In this document: positions 33,383 through 45,586 of the stretch, in pieces
Layout of the letters: each line of letters opens with the position of its first letter
Numbering within the stretch: position 1 is the stretch's first letter
Source of the DNA: Bacteroidales bacterium
GTDB lineage: Bacteria > Bacteroidota > Bacteroidia > Bacteroidales > UBA1402
DNA: 64,000 nt
Assembly: GCA_017464285.1 (NCBI GenBank)
Contig: JAFUDT010000013.1
Coordinates: 202,962-266,961, forward strand
Direction of reading: 5' to 3'
Position numbers and translations under genes: made by a program
Notes under the pieces: model-generated
What the model saw: the letters and a program-made list of their open reading frames with translations, nothing else
Databases searched by the model: none
What the model was told of the DNA's origin: nothing

Positions 33383-34090
33383 ATGATGAAAATAGTCCGA
33401 CATCTGTTGTTATGCCTGTCGTTGTTGTCGCTGCCACTCTCTTTGACCAATTGCAAAGACGACAAAGATGAACTTGATGGTCCTGGGGTGCTTAAATATG
33501 AGTACGTTGATTTGGGATTGAGCGTCAAGTGGGCCACTTGTAATGTTGGCGCAGAAAAGCCCGAGGACTATGGCGACTATTTTGCCTGGGGTGAGACGGA
33601 GACCAAGATTAGTTATTCTTGGACAAACTATAAGTTCCGTACTAGTGGTGACTCTTGGGATAATGTCAAGTTTTCCAAATACAATACAGGCTGTTCATAC
33701 GGCCTAGTAGATAACAAGACCGTTCTTGATGCTGGAGATGATGTGGCCCATGTTAAGTGGGGCGGGGATTGGCGTATGCCAACCCGGGAAGAGTTTAATG
33801 AATTGCTCGAAAACTGCACTTGGACCTGGACTACTCAAAATGGAGTGAAGGGGTATAAGGTTACAAGTAGAAAGACAGGATATACCGACCGCAGCATTTT
33901 CTTGCCTGCTGCGGGCTGCCGCTACGGAACGGGTCTCAGCAATGCCGGTTCCAACGGACACTACTGGTCGAGTTCGCTCGGCGCAGTTAGTCCGAACTCC
34001 GCGTGGGGTGTGAGCTTCTATTCCAGCAGTTGCGGCACGGGCAGCTACAGCCGCTACAGCGGTCAATCTGTCCGCCCCGTGTGCCCGTAG
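33383..34090 (+). CDS. FISUMP-type lipoprotein with a possibly hypervariable C-terminus
   Basis: Exported protein of ~235 residues of the Fibrobacter succinogenes major paralogous domain class. ATG 33383 starts a lipoprotein signal ending LPLSLTNC. The domain runs from EYVDLGLSVKWATCNVGA through DYFAWGETETK, WRMPTREEFNELL and IFLPAAGCRYGTGLSN to SVRPVCP. From codon 33917 to 34060 an unusual share of codons are NNC or NNT with differing first two bases (TGC, GGC, AGC, TAC, GGT, TAT) where paralogues commonly have AAC or AAT. This is the signature expected of A-directed mutagenesis by a diversity-generating retroelement. No reverse transcriptase is in the window. Function is probably surface ligand binding (inferred). 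Confidence 0.75.
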   Translation: MMKIVRHLLLCLSLLSLPLSLTNCKDDKDELDGPGVLKYEYVDLGLSVKWATCNVGAEKPEDYGDYFAWGETETKISYSWTNYKFRTSGDSWDNVKFSKYNTGCSYGLVDNKTVLDAGDDVAHVKWGGDWRMPTREEFNELLENCTWTWTTQNGVKGYKVTSRKTGYTDRSIFLPAAGCRYGTGLSNAGSNGHYWSSSLGAVSPNSAWGVSFYSSSCGTGSYSRYSGQSVRPVCP

Positions 34091-34120
34091 GATTTGTCTT
34101 GACATTCAAATAGAAAAGCC

Positions 34121-34189
34121 ATCCCCGGAGCGGGAGAGCCGGCAGGGCGGTCTTCCGACCGCCCACGCGTGCCACCTCGCTCCGGGGAT
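34121..34189. repeat. Nested inverted repeats after the FISUMP gene
   Basis: Outer arms ATCCCCGGAGCG (34121-34132) and CGCTCCGGGGAT (34178-34189) are perfectly complementary over 12 bp. Inside them GGGCGGTC (34145-34152) and GACCGCCC (34157-34164) form an 8-bp GC hairpin with a TTCC loop. The element lies between convergent genes and could end both transcripts, though no T-run is present. A GC-rich stem with a four-base loop is also what DGR targets carry after their variable region. Confidence 0.8.
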
Positions 34190-34241
34190 AGTATAGTACA
34201 CAATCCTGTATTGGTGACTTTCTACTCGCAAATACAGATAT

Positions 34242-37472
<3,231 letters not shown>

Positions 37473-37478
37473 TTACCG

Positions 37479-37486
37479 CAAATATA
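37479..37486 (-). promoter_or_regulatory. Candidate -7 box for the beta-galactosidase gene
   Basis: On the minus strand this reads TATATTTG (exact TAnnTTTG), 21 bases upstream of the ATG at 37457. No TTTG was found at the -33 distance. Confidence 0.5.
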
Positions 37487-37554
37487 CGAACATGTCTCCA
37501 TAAATCAGCTTCTGTATCTCTGCTTTTTTGCAGGAACGGTCGGGGCGGAAACAA

Positions 37555-37586
37555 AACAAGCCGACACTGCATTGTGCCGGCTTGTT
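37555..37586 (-). terminator. Terminator at the end of the uronate operon
   Basis: AACAAGCCG-A-CAC and GTG-C-CGGCTTGTT form a 12-pair stem with one A-C mismatch and a six-base loop. On the minus strand TTTTGTTT follows. It lies 36 bases past the transporter's stop codon and before the beta-galactosidase start. Confidence 0.75.
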
Positions 37587-37621
37587 GTCAGTAAAGCGTC
37601 CAGTGCTGGGAGCCTTCAGGA

Positions 37622-39091
37622 TTATCCTTCGTAAACGATGGGTTTGTACTTCGGAACCAGGCTCTTCATGATGCTCCAGGCGATGAGGTAGGCCACACCG
37701 CAGAAGCAGAACATGATGAAATAGCCGGCCGGCTTACCTTCGAAACCAAGGAAGGTGAAGGCGGAACCCATTTCTTCGGCATGAGTGAAGAGCTTGCCTG
37801 CCACATACTGGATGATCATCGAGCCTATACCGCCGGCCATGGCACCGATACCGGTGATGGTAGCGATAGTGCTCTTGGGGAACATGTCACCCGTGGTGGA
37901 GAAGATGTTGGCGCTCCATGCCTGGTGTCCGGCTCCGGCCAGACCGATCAGTACGGCGGGCCACCACGGACTGTTGAAATGTATGCCCAGCGGCTGTGCC
38001 AGCAGGGCGCAGAGCGGGAAGAAGGCAAAAATCAGCATCGACAACATACGGCCGGCGTAAGGATTCATGCCCTTCTTGTCAACAAAGATCTTGGGCAGGT
38101 AGCCACCGAAGATGGAGATAACTGTTACAATGGCATAGAGCGTAAAAATCAAGCCCTGGCCCAAGCCGGAAGTGGCGGGCGCATGGAACTGGTTGCTGAA
38201 GTAGGAAGGCGCCCAGAACAGGAAGAACCACCATACACCGTCGGTGAAGAACTTGCCCACGATGAACGACCAGGTTTGCTTGTAGCCGAAGCACTTGATG
38301 AAGGGGATGGTCTTCTGCTCGGCGATGGCGGCCTTTTCGGCAGCCTCGGCGGCATCGTCCTGATGAATGTATTCCAACTCACCTTCGTTGACGTGTTTGC
38401 TCTTTTCGGGCTTGTCGTACATGAAGGCCCAGAAGAACATCCAGATGAAGCCCAGACCGCCGATGATGATGAATGCCATTTCCCAGCCGAACTTGACAGC
38501 CAGCGGCGGAATGCAGAGCGGAGCGGCCAGGGCACCGACCGAAGCACCAGCATTGAAGATCGAAGTAGCGAAAGCACGGTCCTTCTTGGGGAAATATTCG
38601 GCCGTCACCTTGATGGCTGCCGGGAAGTTGCCAGCTTCACCAAGCGCCAGGATGCCTCGGCAAAGCAGGAAGAGATAGACACTGGTGGTCGAGATGGCCA
38701 GGGCTACATTGCTGCCGGTCTCTACGGCGCGTAGGGCGGCGACGCTGTCGATGCCGCTGACCAGGTGGGCGGTGGCCCAGCCGCAGGCAGCATGCAGGCA
38801 GGCACCGGCCGACCAGACACCGATGGCAATCAGATAGCCTTTCTTGGTGCCCATCCAATCGACAAACTTGCCGGCAAACAGACAGGCAATGGCGTAGAAG
38901 ATGGAGAAGAAGCTGGTAATGACGCCATAGTCGGCATCTGTCCAGTGAAACTCGGGTTTGATGAACTCCTCGTAGGTGAGGGAGAGCACCTGACGGTCCA
39001 GGTAGTTGACGGTCGTGGCCACAAACAGCAGCGAACACATCCACCAACGCCAGTTGGACATCAGTTTCTGGTTAGTGGTTAACTGTGACAT
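37622..39091 (-). CDS. exuT: MFS hexuronate transporter (ExuT-like)
   Basis: Inner-membrane sugar-acid/proton symporter of the anion:cation symporter (ACS) branch of the major facilitator family, 489 residues. About twelve hydrophobic segments are visible. Typical features are TTVNYLDRQVLSLTYEEF in helix 1, FAGKFVDWMGTKKGYLIAIG in loop 2-3, and RGILALGEAGNFPAAIKVTAEYFPKKDRAFATS (split here by position ~145-175). A charged loop near 235-270 divides the two halves. It is the last gene of the uxaC-kdgK-eda operon, supporting galacturonate or glucuronate import. The gene symbol rests on that context. Confidence 0.85.
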   Translation of the reverse strand: MSQLTTNQKLMSNWRWWMCSLLFVATTVNYLDRQVLSLTYEEFIKPEFHWTDADYGVITSFFSIFYAIACLFAGKFVDWMGTKKGYLIAIGVWSAGACLHAACGWATAHLVSGIDSVAALRAVETGSNVALAISTTSVYLFLLCRGILALGEAGNFPAAIKVTAEYFPKKDRAFATSIFNAGASVGALAAPLCIPPLAVKFGWEMAFIIIGGLGFIWMFFWAFMYDKPEKSKHVNEGELEYIHQDDAAEAAEKAAIAEQKTIPFIKCFGYKQTWSFIVGKFFTDGVWWFFLFWAPSYFSNQFHAPATSGLGQGLIFTLYAIVTVISIFGGYLPKIFVDKKGMNPYAGRMLSMLIFAFFPLCALLAQPLGIHFNSPWWPAVLIGLAGAGHQAWSANIFSTTGDMFPKSTIATITGIGAMAGGIGSMIIQYVAGKLFTHAEEMGSAFTFLGFEGKPAGYFIMFCFCGVAYLIAWSIMKSLVPKYKPIVYEG

Positions 39092-39130
39092 AGTTAATTA
39101 ATTGGTTATGAATAAATAATTGAATTTGTC

Positions 39131-39799
39131 TTATTTGGCTGCCTGGATATAGGCCAGGGCCTCGCGGCATTTGTCGCTGACGGCCTGCCAGTTCTTTGCG
39201 GCGATGACTTCCTTGGGGAAGAGCTTGCTGCCCATGCCCACAGCCGTCACACCGGCCTTGAACCAGGCCGTCAGATTCTCCTCAGTAGGCTCGACCGCTC
39301 CCGTGACCATGATCATCGACCAGGGCATCGGTGCCTTGACATTCTTGACAAAGGAGGGACCGCCCACATTGCCGGCCGGGAAGACCTTGGTCAGGTCGCA
39401 GCCGGCCTCCTGGGCAAATCCGATTTCACTGACACTGCCGCAGCCGGGCGAGTAGGGCACCAGCCGACGGTTGCAGACCTTGGCTACTTCGGGGTTGAAG
39501 AGCGGGCCGACCACGAAATTGGCCCCCAGCTGCAGATAGAGTGCAGCCGTGCCTGGATCGACCACCGAGCCGATGCCCATGATCATGTCGGGACACTCCC
39601 TGGCGGCAAACTTGACCAGGTCGGCGAACACTTCCTGGGCGAAATCGCCGCGGTTGGTAAACTCGAATGCGCGTACTCCGCCCTCATAGCAGGCCTTGAC
39701 CACCTGACGGGCTGTTTCGGTATCTTTGTGATAGAACACAGGTATCATACCCGTCGCGCTGATGGTATTCAGTACCTGCAGTTTAGTAAATCTTGCCAT
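39131..39799 (-). CDS. eda: KDPG/KHG aldolase
   Basis: Cleaves 2-keto-3-deoxy-6-phosphogluconate to pyruvate and glyceraldehyde 3-phosphate in the uronate and Entner-Doudoroff routes. The 222-residue TIM-barrel protein shows [18 protein letters not shown] near 30-50 (catalytic Glu region), [26 protein letters not shown] near 75-100, and [14 protein letters not shown] near 137, with the Schiff-base lysine. Twelve bases separate it from the kinase that makes its substrate, and both are on the minus strand. Confidence 0.93.
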   Translation of the reverse strand: MARFTKLQVLNTISATGMIPVFYHKDTETARQVVKACYEGGVRAFEFTNRGDFAQEVFADLVKFAARECPDMIMGIGSVVDPGTAALYLQLGANFVVGPLFNPEVAKVCNRRLVPYSPGCGSVSEIGFAQEAGCDLTKVFPAGNVGGPSFVKNVKAPMPWSMIMVTGAVEPTEENLTAWFKAGVTAVGMGSKLFPKEVIAAKNWQAVSDKCREALAYIQAAK

Positions 39800-39810
39800 A
39801 ATCTGATTCT

Positions 39811-40854
39811 TTAACGGGAAACACGTCCGGAGGCGTCTCCACCCATAAGTTTCTCCACCTCCTCGACACTGACCATGTTGAAGTCGCCATAGACGGTGTG
39901 TTTCAGGCAGGAGGCTGCCACGGCATATTCCAAAGCTTTCTGATTGTCTTCGGGCCAGGTAAGCAGGCCGTAGATCAGGCCGCCCATGAAGGAGTCGCCG
40001 CCACCCACGCGATCGACGATGTGCGTGATGTCGTAGCGTCTGGACTGGTAGAGCCGCCCCTGGGCATAGAGCACGCCGCCCCAGGTGTTGTGGTTGGCGT
40101 TGATACTGCCGCGCAGGGTGATGATGACTTTCTTTGCCCGTGGGAAACGTTGCATGAGCTGCGTGCAGACCGACTCGAACTCTGCGGCATTGACCTCTCC
40201 GCCTGTCTGGGCCACATCGAAGCCCTCGGGCTTGATGCCGAACACCTTTTCGGCATCTTCTTCATTGCCCAGGATGACGTCGCAGCATTCCACCAGGGCG
40301 GGCATGACCTCGGAGGCTTTCTTGCCGTACTTCCACAGGTTCTTGCGGTAGTTCAGGTCACAGGAAACAGTGATACCCTTGCGGTTGCAAGCTCTGACAG
40401 CTTCGAGACAGACATCGGCGGCCCCTTGGGAGATGGCCGGAGTGATGCCCGTCCAGTGAAACCAGTCGGCGCCTTCCAATACACGGTCCCAGTCGATCAT
40501 GCCGGGCTCGACGGTGGCAATCGACGAATTGGCACGGTCGTAGATAACCTTACTGGCCCTGGAAACAGCCCCTGTCTCCAGGAAATATATGCCCAGACGG
40601 TCGCCGCCATAGACAATCTTGTCGGTGCCTACTCCGTAGCGACGCAGGTCCATGACGCAGGCCCGGGCAATGTCGTTCCGGGGTAGCCGGGTGACAAAGT
40701 CCACGTCGATGCCGTAGTTGGCCAGCGAAACGGCCACATTGGCCTCGCCGCCGCCGAAGGTGGCCGTATAGGAGTCGGTTTGTGTGAACCGCAGGTAGCC
40801 GGGGGTTGCCAGACGCAGCATGATCTCCCCGAAGGTGACTACTTTCTTGCCCAT
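39811..40854 (-). CDS. kdgK: 2-keto-3-deoxygluconate kinase (PfkB family)
   Basis: Phosphorylates 2-keto-3-deoxygluconate to KDPG. The 347-residue product has the PfkB fold: [13 protein letters not shown] at the start, [15 protein letters not shown] near 33, the [18 protein letters not shown] substrate region near 110-127, and the catalytic [13 protein letters not shown] near 288 (Asp as base). It starts two bases before the uxaC end, and operon partners supply and consume its substrate. A closely related ribokinase-family sugar kinase is the only real alternative. Confidence 0.9.
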   Translation of the reverse strand: MGKKVVTFGEIMLRLATPGYLRFTQTDSYTATFGGGEANVAVSLANYGIDVDFVTRLPRNDIARACVMDLRRYGVGTDKIVYGGDRLGIYFLETGAVSRASKVIYDRANSSIATVEPGMIDWDRVLEGADWFHWTGITPAISQGAADVCLEAVRACNRKGITVSCDLNYRKNLWKYGKKASEVMPALVECCDVILGNEEDAEKVFGIKPEGFDVAQTGGEVNAAEFESVCTQLMQRFPRAKKVIITLRGSINANHNTWGGVLYAQGRLYQSRRYDITHIVDRVGGGDSFMGGLIYGLLTWPEDNQKALEYAVAASCLKHTVYGDFNMVSVEEVEKLMGGDASGRVSR

Positions 40855-40856
40855 GG

Positions 40857-42263
40857 TCAGAAATTAAAGAAAGTCTTGGCGTTGTAGTAGGAAATGCCTT
40901 CCACCATCTTGCCGATGAAGTCCATTTCGCTGGCGGGAATTTCGCCGTTGACCACGTCCGTGCCAATCAGGTTGCACATGATGCGGCGGAAATATTCGTG
41001 ACGCGGGTAGGAGAGGAAACTCCGCGAATCGGTGAGCATGCCCACAAAGCGGCTGAGCAGACCCAGCACCGACAGTGAGTTCATCTGGGCCGTCATACCG
41101 TATTTCTGATCGAGGAACCACCAGCCTGAACCGAACTGGATCTTGCCGGCTACCGAACCGTCCTGGAAATTGCCCAGCATGGTCGATATCAGATCGTTGT
41201 CGCGCGGGTTCAGATTGTAGAGGATGGTCTTGGCCAACTGGTTGGTACGGTCCAGGCGGTTGAGGAACTTGGACATGTTTTTGGCGACGGTGAAGTCTCC
41301 GATGGAGTCGAAGCCGGTGTCAGGACCAAGTTTGGCGAAGAGCCGGTCGTTGTTGTTGCGGATGGCACCGTAGTGGAACTGCTGTGTCCAGCCGCTCTTG
41401 GCATCCATCACGGCAAACTCGTACATCATGGCCGACTTGAACTTCAGGATTTCTTCCCCGTTGAGGGCCTTGCCGCCATAGACCTTGTTGAATATGGCGT
41501 CGATCTCGGCCTGGGTGTAGTCTTCGGCATAGAATTCCTCGATGCCATGGTCGCTCAGGCGGCAGCCGACCGACTCGAAGAAGTCATGACGCTTCTGCAG
41601 GGCGGCAATCAGGTCGGCAAAGACTTTAATGCTGACCCCGGAGACATCCGACAGTTTCTCCACGTAGGCGCGGAAATCGGCCGGTACTTCGACGGCCATG
41701 GCCTTGTCGGGACGCCAGGTGGGCAGCACCTTGATCTCGAAACCTTCCTTCTTGAGCTGGAGGTGGTATTCCAGGCTGTCGACGGGATCGTCGGTCGTGC
41801 AGACGGTCTCGACCTTGTATTTGCGCATCAGTCCGCGGGCACTGTATTCGGGAGTGCGGAGTTTGGCCGTGCATTCATCGAAAATCTCGCGGGCGGTCTC
41901 GGGCTTCAGGATCTTGGTCACGCCGAAGCAGGTCTTCAGTTCAAGGTGAGTCCAGTGATAAAGCGGATTACGCATGGTGTAGGGCACGGTTTCGGCCCAT
42001 TTCTCGAATTTCTCCCAGTCGGTGGTGTCCTTGCCCGTGCAGTAGCGTTCGTCAACGCCGTTGGTACGCATGGCACGCCATTTGTAGTGATCGCCTTCGA
42101 GCCAGATCTGGCCAAGGTTGTCGAACTTGCGGTCCTTGGCGATGAATTCGGGGTTCAGATGGCAGTGATAGTCGATAATAGGCAGATTTTTGGCGTGCTT
42201 GTGGAATAATTCCTGCGATACTTCATTGTCGAGCATGAAGTTCTCATCCATGAACTGTTTCAT
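40857..42263 (-). CDS. uxaC: Uronate isomerase
   Basis: Isomerises D-galacturonate to tagaturonate and D-glucuronate to fructuronate. I start it at 42263 (MKQFMDENFMLDNEVSQELF); the frame extends ten codons further but without family similarity. The ~468-residue amidohydrolase-type protein has the metal-binding IDYHCHLNPEF near residue 27, VCTTDDPVDSLEYH near 160, and HYGAIRNNNDRLF near 300. It is the first gene of the operon uxaC-kdgK-eda-exuT. The tagaturonate and altronate steps (uxaB, uxaA or uxuAB) are not in this window. Confidence 0.94.
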   Translation of the reverse strand: MKQFMDENFMLDNEVSQELFHKHAKNLPIIDYHCHLNPEFIAKDRKFDNLGQIWLEGDHYKWRAMRTNGVDERYCTGKDTTDWEKFEKWAETVPYTMRNPLYHWTHLELKTCFGVTKILKPETAREIFDECTAKLRTPEYSARGLMRKYKVETVCTTDDPVDSLEYHLQLKKEGFEIKVLPTWRPDKAMAVEVPADFRAYVEKLSDVSGVSIKVFADLIAALQKRHDFFESVGCRLSDHGIEEFYAEDYTQAEIDAIFNKVYGGKALNGEEILKFKSAMMYEFAVMDAKSGWTQQFHYGAIRNNNDRLFAKLGPDTGFDSIGDFTVAKNMSKFLNRLDRTNQLAKTILYNLNPRDNDLISTMLGNFQDGSVAGKIQFGSGWWFLDQKYGMTAQMNSLSVLGLLSRFVGMLTDSRSFLSYPRHEYFRRIMCNLIGTDVVNGEIPASEMDFIGKMVEGISYYNAKTFFNF

Positions 42264-42305
42264 CTTGAAGAATGTATTTAAGTAGTTAGACAAAATCCTC
42301 TTCCG

Positions 42306-42323
42306 TTATGGAGATAACCATAA
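42306..42323. promoter_or_regulatory. Inverted repeat upstream of uxaC, possible operator
   Basis: TTATGG-AGATAA-CCATAA is a perfect 6-bp inverted repeat with a six-base spacer, 43 bases upstream of the uxaC start on the minus strand. Its place fits an operator for a dimeric regulator of the uronate operon. The assignment is by position only. Confidence 0.35.
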
Positions 42324-42423
42324 TGAGCCCGTAAAAATATGTATTTATTTTGGAAAACGAAAAAGAAAAAGCCGGCAGCCCGTTTTTTATGCTGACTCTG
42401 ATGGATATTTGAAATCCGTTCGC

Positions 42424-42431
42424 TACTTTTG
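42424..42431 (+). promoter_or_regulatory. Candidate -7 box for glnS
   Basis: TACTTTTG is an exact TAnnTTTG, 36 bases before the glnS ATG. The nearest TTTG upstream (42408-42411) is only 12 bp away, too close for a standard -33. Confidence 0.5.
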
Positions 42432-42467
42432 CAGATTAAAATGTGAAGTAATCATTGTCAAAACCAT

Positions 42468-44216
42468 ATGACAGAACCGATTTTAAATCCCGCAGAGGAG
42501 AAGAAGAGCCTTAATTTCATAGAGAAAATCGTTGAAAACGATCTCAGGGAAGGTAAGAACCATCGACGTATCCAGACCCGTTTCCCGCCGGAACCCAACG
42601 GCTATCTGCACATCGGACACGCCAAGGCCATCGCCCTTGATTTCGGCATTGCCGAGCGTTACGGCGGCGTCTGCAACCTGCGTTTCGACGACACCAATCC
42701 GCAGAAGGAGGAGACCGAATACATGGAGGCCATCGAGCAGGACATCCGCTGGCTGGGCTTCAAGTGGGGCCATATCTACTATGCCTCCGACTATTTTCAG
42801 CAGCTCTGGGATTTTGCCGTCGAACTTATACGGCAGGGCAGGGCCTATGTCGATGAACAGAGTTCCGAGCAGATCGCCCGTCAGAAAGGCACTCCCACCC
42901 AGGCAGGGGAGAATTCGCCCTATCGCGACCGGCCCGTCGAGGAGTCGCTGGCCCTGTTTCAGGAAATGAATTCCGGACGCATGGAACCCGGCCGCATGGT
43001 GCTGCGCGCCAAGATTGACATGGCCAGTCCCAATATGCACTTCCGCGACCCCATCATCTACCGGGTGCTCAACATGCCCCACATCCGTACGGGCAACCGC
43101 TGGAATGCCTATCCCATGTACGACTTTGCCCATGGCCAGAGTGACTACCTGGAAGGTGTCACCCATTCGCTCTGTACCCTGGAGTTCGTTTCTCACCGGC
43201 CGCTCTACGATCTGTTCTGCGACTGGTACAAGGAGACCCGCCAGGATCTGCCCATCGACGACAACCGCCCCCGTCAGACCGAGTTCAACAAGCTGAACCT
43301 CAACTATACGCTCATGTCCAAGCGCAACTTGCTGATTCTGGTCAAGAACGGGTTGGTGAGCGGCTGGGACGACCCCCGTATGCCGACTATCTGCGCTTTC
43401 CGCCGTCGCGGCTATTCGCCTGAATCCATCCTGGGCTTTATCGACAAGATCGGTTACACCACCTATGATGCCCTGAACGACTTCTCGCTGCTCGAAGCGG
43501 CTGTCCGGGAAGACCTGAACGCCCGCTCGACCCGTGTGTCGGCTGTCCTGAACCCCGTCCGGCTGGTCATTGTCAATTACCCGGAAGGACAGGTAGAGGA
43601 AATGACGGCTGTCAACAATCCCGAGCGTCCCGAGGAGGGTACGCACCTGATTGAGTTCAGCCGTGAACTCTGGATAGAACGTGAGGACTTTATGGAAGAA
43701 GCACCCAAGAATTTCTTCCGTATGACTCCCGGCAAGGAAGTGCGCCTGAAGAATGCCTACATCGTCAAGTGTACGGGCTGCACTAAGGATGCCGAGGGCA
43801 ATGTCATTGAAATACAGGCCACCTACGATCCTGAGAGCCGTAGCGGACTTCCCGGAGCGGACCGCAAGGTCAAGGGTACGCTGCACTGGCTCAGCCAATC
43901 CCACTGCCTGCCTGCCGAGGTACGCATGTACGACCGCCTGTGGAAAGTGGAGAACCCCCGTGACGAGCTTTCCCGCCTGCAGGACGAGGGCCTCACGCCC
44001 CTGGAGGCCATGAAGCAGATGATGAACCCCGACTCGCTGCACGTCCTGACCGGCTGCTATGTGGAGAAATTTGTCCGTGACATGCCCTCTCTCACTTACC
44101 TTCAGTTCCAGCGGACAGGCTATTTCAACATCGACCCGGACAGCTCCCCGGACCGTCTGGTCTTCAACCGTACGGTGGGCCTGAAGGACACCTGGAGCAA
44201 GATTAGCGGCAAATAA
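42468..44216 (+). CDS. glnS: Glutaminyl-tRNA synthetase
   Basis: Class I enzyme charging tRNA-Gln directly, 582 residues. The HIGH motif is PEPNGYLHIGHAK (His48 to His51) and the KMSKS counterpart is LMSKRNLL near residue 282. RFDDTNPQKEETEYM near 75 and WDDPRMPTICAFRRRGY near 305 are GlnRS-specific. The C-terminal anticodon-binding beta-barrels follow. Bacterial GlnRS is of eukaryotic-type ancestry and found in only some phyla, including Bacteroidetes. It begins the run glnS, TPR gene, aroE on the plus strand. Confidence 0.96.
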   Translation: MTEPILNPAEEKKSLNFIEKIVENDLREGKNHRRIQTRFPPEPNGYLHIGHAKAIALDFGIAERYGGVCNLRFDDTNPQKEETEYMEAIEQDIRWLGFKWGHIYYASDYFQQLWDFAVELIRQGRAYVDEQSSEQIARQKGTPTQAGENSPYRDRPVEESLALFQEMNSGRMEPGRMVLRAKIDMASPNMHFRDPIIYRVLNMPHIRTGNRWNAYPMYDFAHGQSDYLEGVTHSLCTLEFVSHRPLYDLFCDWYKETRQDLPIDDNRPRQTEFNKLNLNYTLMSKRNLLILVKNGLVSGWDDPRMPTICAFRRRGYSPESILGFIDKIGYTTYDALNDFSLLEAAVREDLNARSTRVSAVLNPVRLVIVNYPEGQVEEMTAVNNPERPEEGTHLIEFSRELWIEREDFMEEAPKNFFRMTPGKEVRLKNAYIVKCTGCTKDAEGNVIEIQATYDPESRSGLPGADRKVKGTLHWLSQSHCLPAEVRMYDRLWKVENPRDELSRLQDEGLTPLEAMKQMMNPDSLHVLTGCYVEKFVRDMPSLTYLQFQRTGYFNIDPDSSPDRLVFNRTVGLKDTWSKISGK

Positions 44217-44229
44217 GCACCCCCAAGTT

Positions 44230-45585
44230 ATGAAGTCCTGGCATCGTTCCCAAGGGGAGGAAGAACTCCTGCAACGATTCGAAGCAGGCCGTTCTCGCGG
44301 TAAGTCTGTGTATTTCGACATAGAGGAATACGAACAGATCATTGACCAGTATATCCTCCGGGAAGAGTTCGACATGGCCGAAAAGGCGCTGGAGTCTGCC
44401 AGGGCGATACACCGCGACAGCGATACGTTGCGCATGAAGGCCGCCCGTATCTGTCTTTTCCGCAAACGCCCCGAAGAGGCTTTATCGCTGCTGGGCCGCC
44501 AGAACGATGAAGAAGCGCTCATCCTCCGGGCTGCAGCCTGGTTGCAGCAGGGCCGTCAGGAACAGGCCTTCCGCCTTTTTGACGATATCATCGCCGGTTC
44601 GGATCTTGAAAAGGAATACACCCTGTTGGACATCGCCGAGCAACTGGTCTACTATCACTACTACAAGGAGGCCCTTGAGAAGCTGGAGACAGCCTGGAGC
44701 ATCAATCCCTCGCTGACGGACATTTACGACCTGGCTGTCGAGTGCTGCGACCGCCTGCACGACGAGGAGGGCTGCATCCGCTTCTATCAGCGGGAACTGG
44801 ACGTATATCCCTACGATTCCTCGGTCTGGGCCAGTCTCTCGGAACTGTATTTCCGGCGTAAGGACTACGAGGCCGGCATCGATGCCATGGAGTTTGCCCT
44901 GGCTTCGTCGCGCAGCTACAATCCGCTCTGGGCAGAACAACTGGGACAGGCCTACACTGAAATGAACGATTTCGGACAGGCGCTGAAACATTATCAGGCG
45001 GCCCGCCAGGCCTATCTCGAACAGTATGGCCAGGAGGACGGCAACCTGCTGGGTGAAATTGCGGAATGTTACGAGAAACTGGGCCGTTTTGACGAGGCCC
45101 TGGACGGGTATCACCGCTGTCTGAAGGTCAATCCGGACGATGACGACGCCTATGTGGGCATTGGCATCTGCCTGGCGGCCAAACAGGAATACCAGCAGAG
45201 TCTGCAGGCCTATGAACAGGCCCTCCGACTGAACCCGCACAACCCGGATGTCTGGTCCTGCGTGGGCGAACTGTTCACCCTGACCGAGAACTTCGACCAG
45301 GCCGTCGAAGCCTATCGCCTGGCCCTGGATCTGAACAGCGAGCAGCCCGATATCTGGTTCACGCTGGGCAACCTGCTCTTCACTCAGGACGAGTTCGCCC
45401 AGGCCTTGCAAGCCTACGAGCAGGCCCTCCGCCTGGATCCCGAGATAGAGAATCTCCATCTGTTTGCGGCCCTGGCCTGCCGTATACTCGGCCTGGACGA
45501 GCAGGCCGAGGACTACCTCGCTCAGGCTGTCCTGAGGGATCCCGAGGCCAGGAAGACCTATGAATCCATTCTTAATGAGTCATGA
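44230..45585 (+). CDS. TPR-repeat protein
   Basis: Cytoplasmic scaffold-like protein of 451 residues made almost wholly of tetratricopeptide repeats. About ten units are visible between residues 40 and 440. The clearest are the later ones: YEKLGRFDEALDGYHRCLKVNPD near 278, AKQEYQQSLQAYEQALRLNPHNPD (positions ~310-335), FDQAVEAYRLALDLNSEQPD and FAQALQAYEQALRLDPE. There is no signal peptide. It probably mediates protein contacts; partners are unknown. It sits 13 bases after glnS and one base before the aroE start, so it is likely expressed with both. Confidence 0.9.
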   Translation: MKSWHRSQGEEELLQRFEAGRSRGKSVYFDIEEYEQIIDQYILREEFDMAEKALESARAIHRDSDTLRMKAARICLFRKRPEEALSLLGRQNDEEALILRAAAWLQQGRQEQAFRLFDDIIAGSDLEKEYTLLDIAEQLVYYHYYKEALEKLETAWSINPSLTDIYDLAVECCDRLHDEEGCIRFYQRELDVYPYDSSVWASLSELYFRRKDYEAGIDAMEFALASSRSYNPLWAEQLGQAYTEMNDFGQALKHYQAARQAYLEQYGQEDGNLLGEIAECYEKLGRFDEALDGYHRCLKVNPDDDDAYVGIGICLAAKQEYQQSLQAYEQALRLNPHNPDVWSCVGELFTLTENFDQAVEAYRLALDLNSEQPDIWFTLGNLLFTQDEFAQALQAYEQALRLDPEIENLHLFAALACRILGLDEQAEDYLAQAVLRDPEARKTYESILNES

Positions 45586-45586
45586 A

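Noticed and set aside
42483..44522. A 679-codon open frame antisense to glnS and the start of the TPR gene
   Set aside because: It spans two well-supported genes and has no domain of its own.
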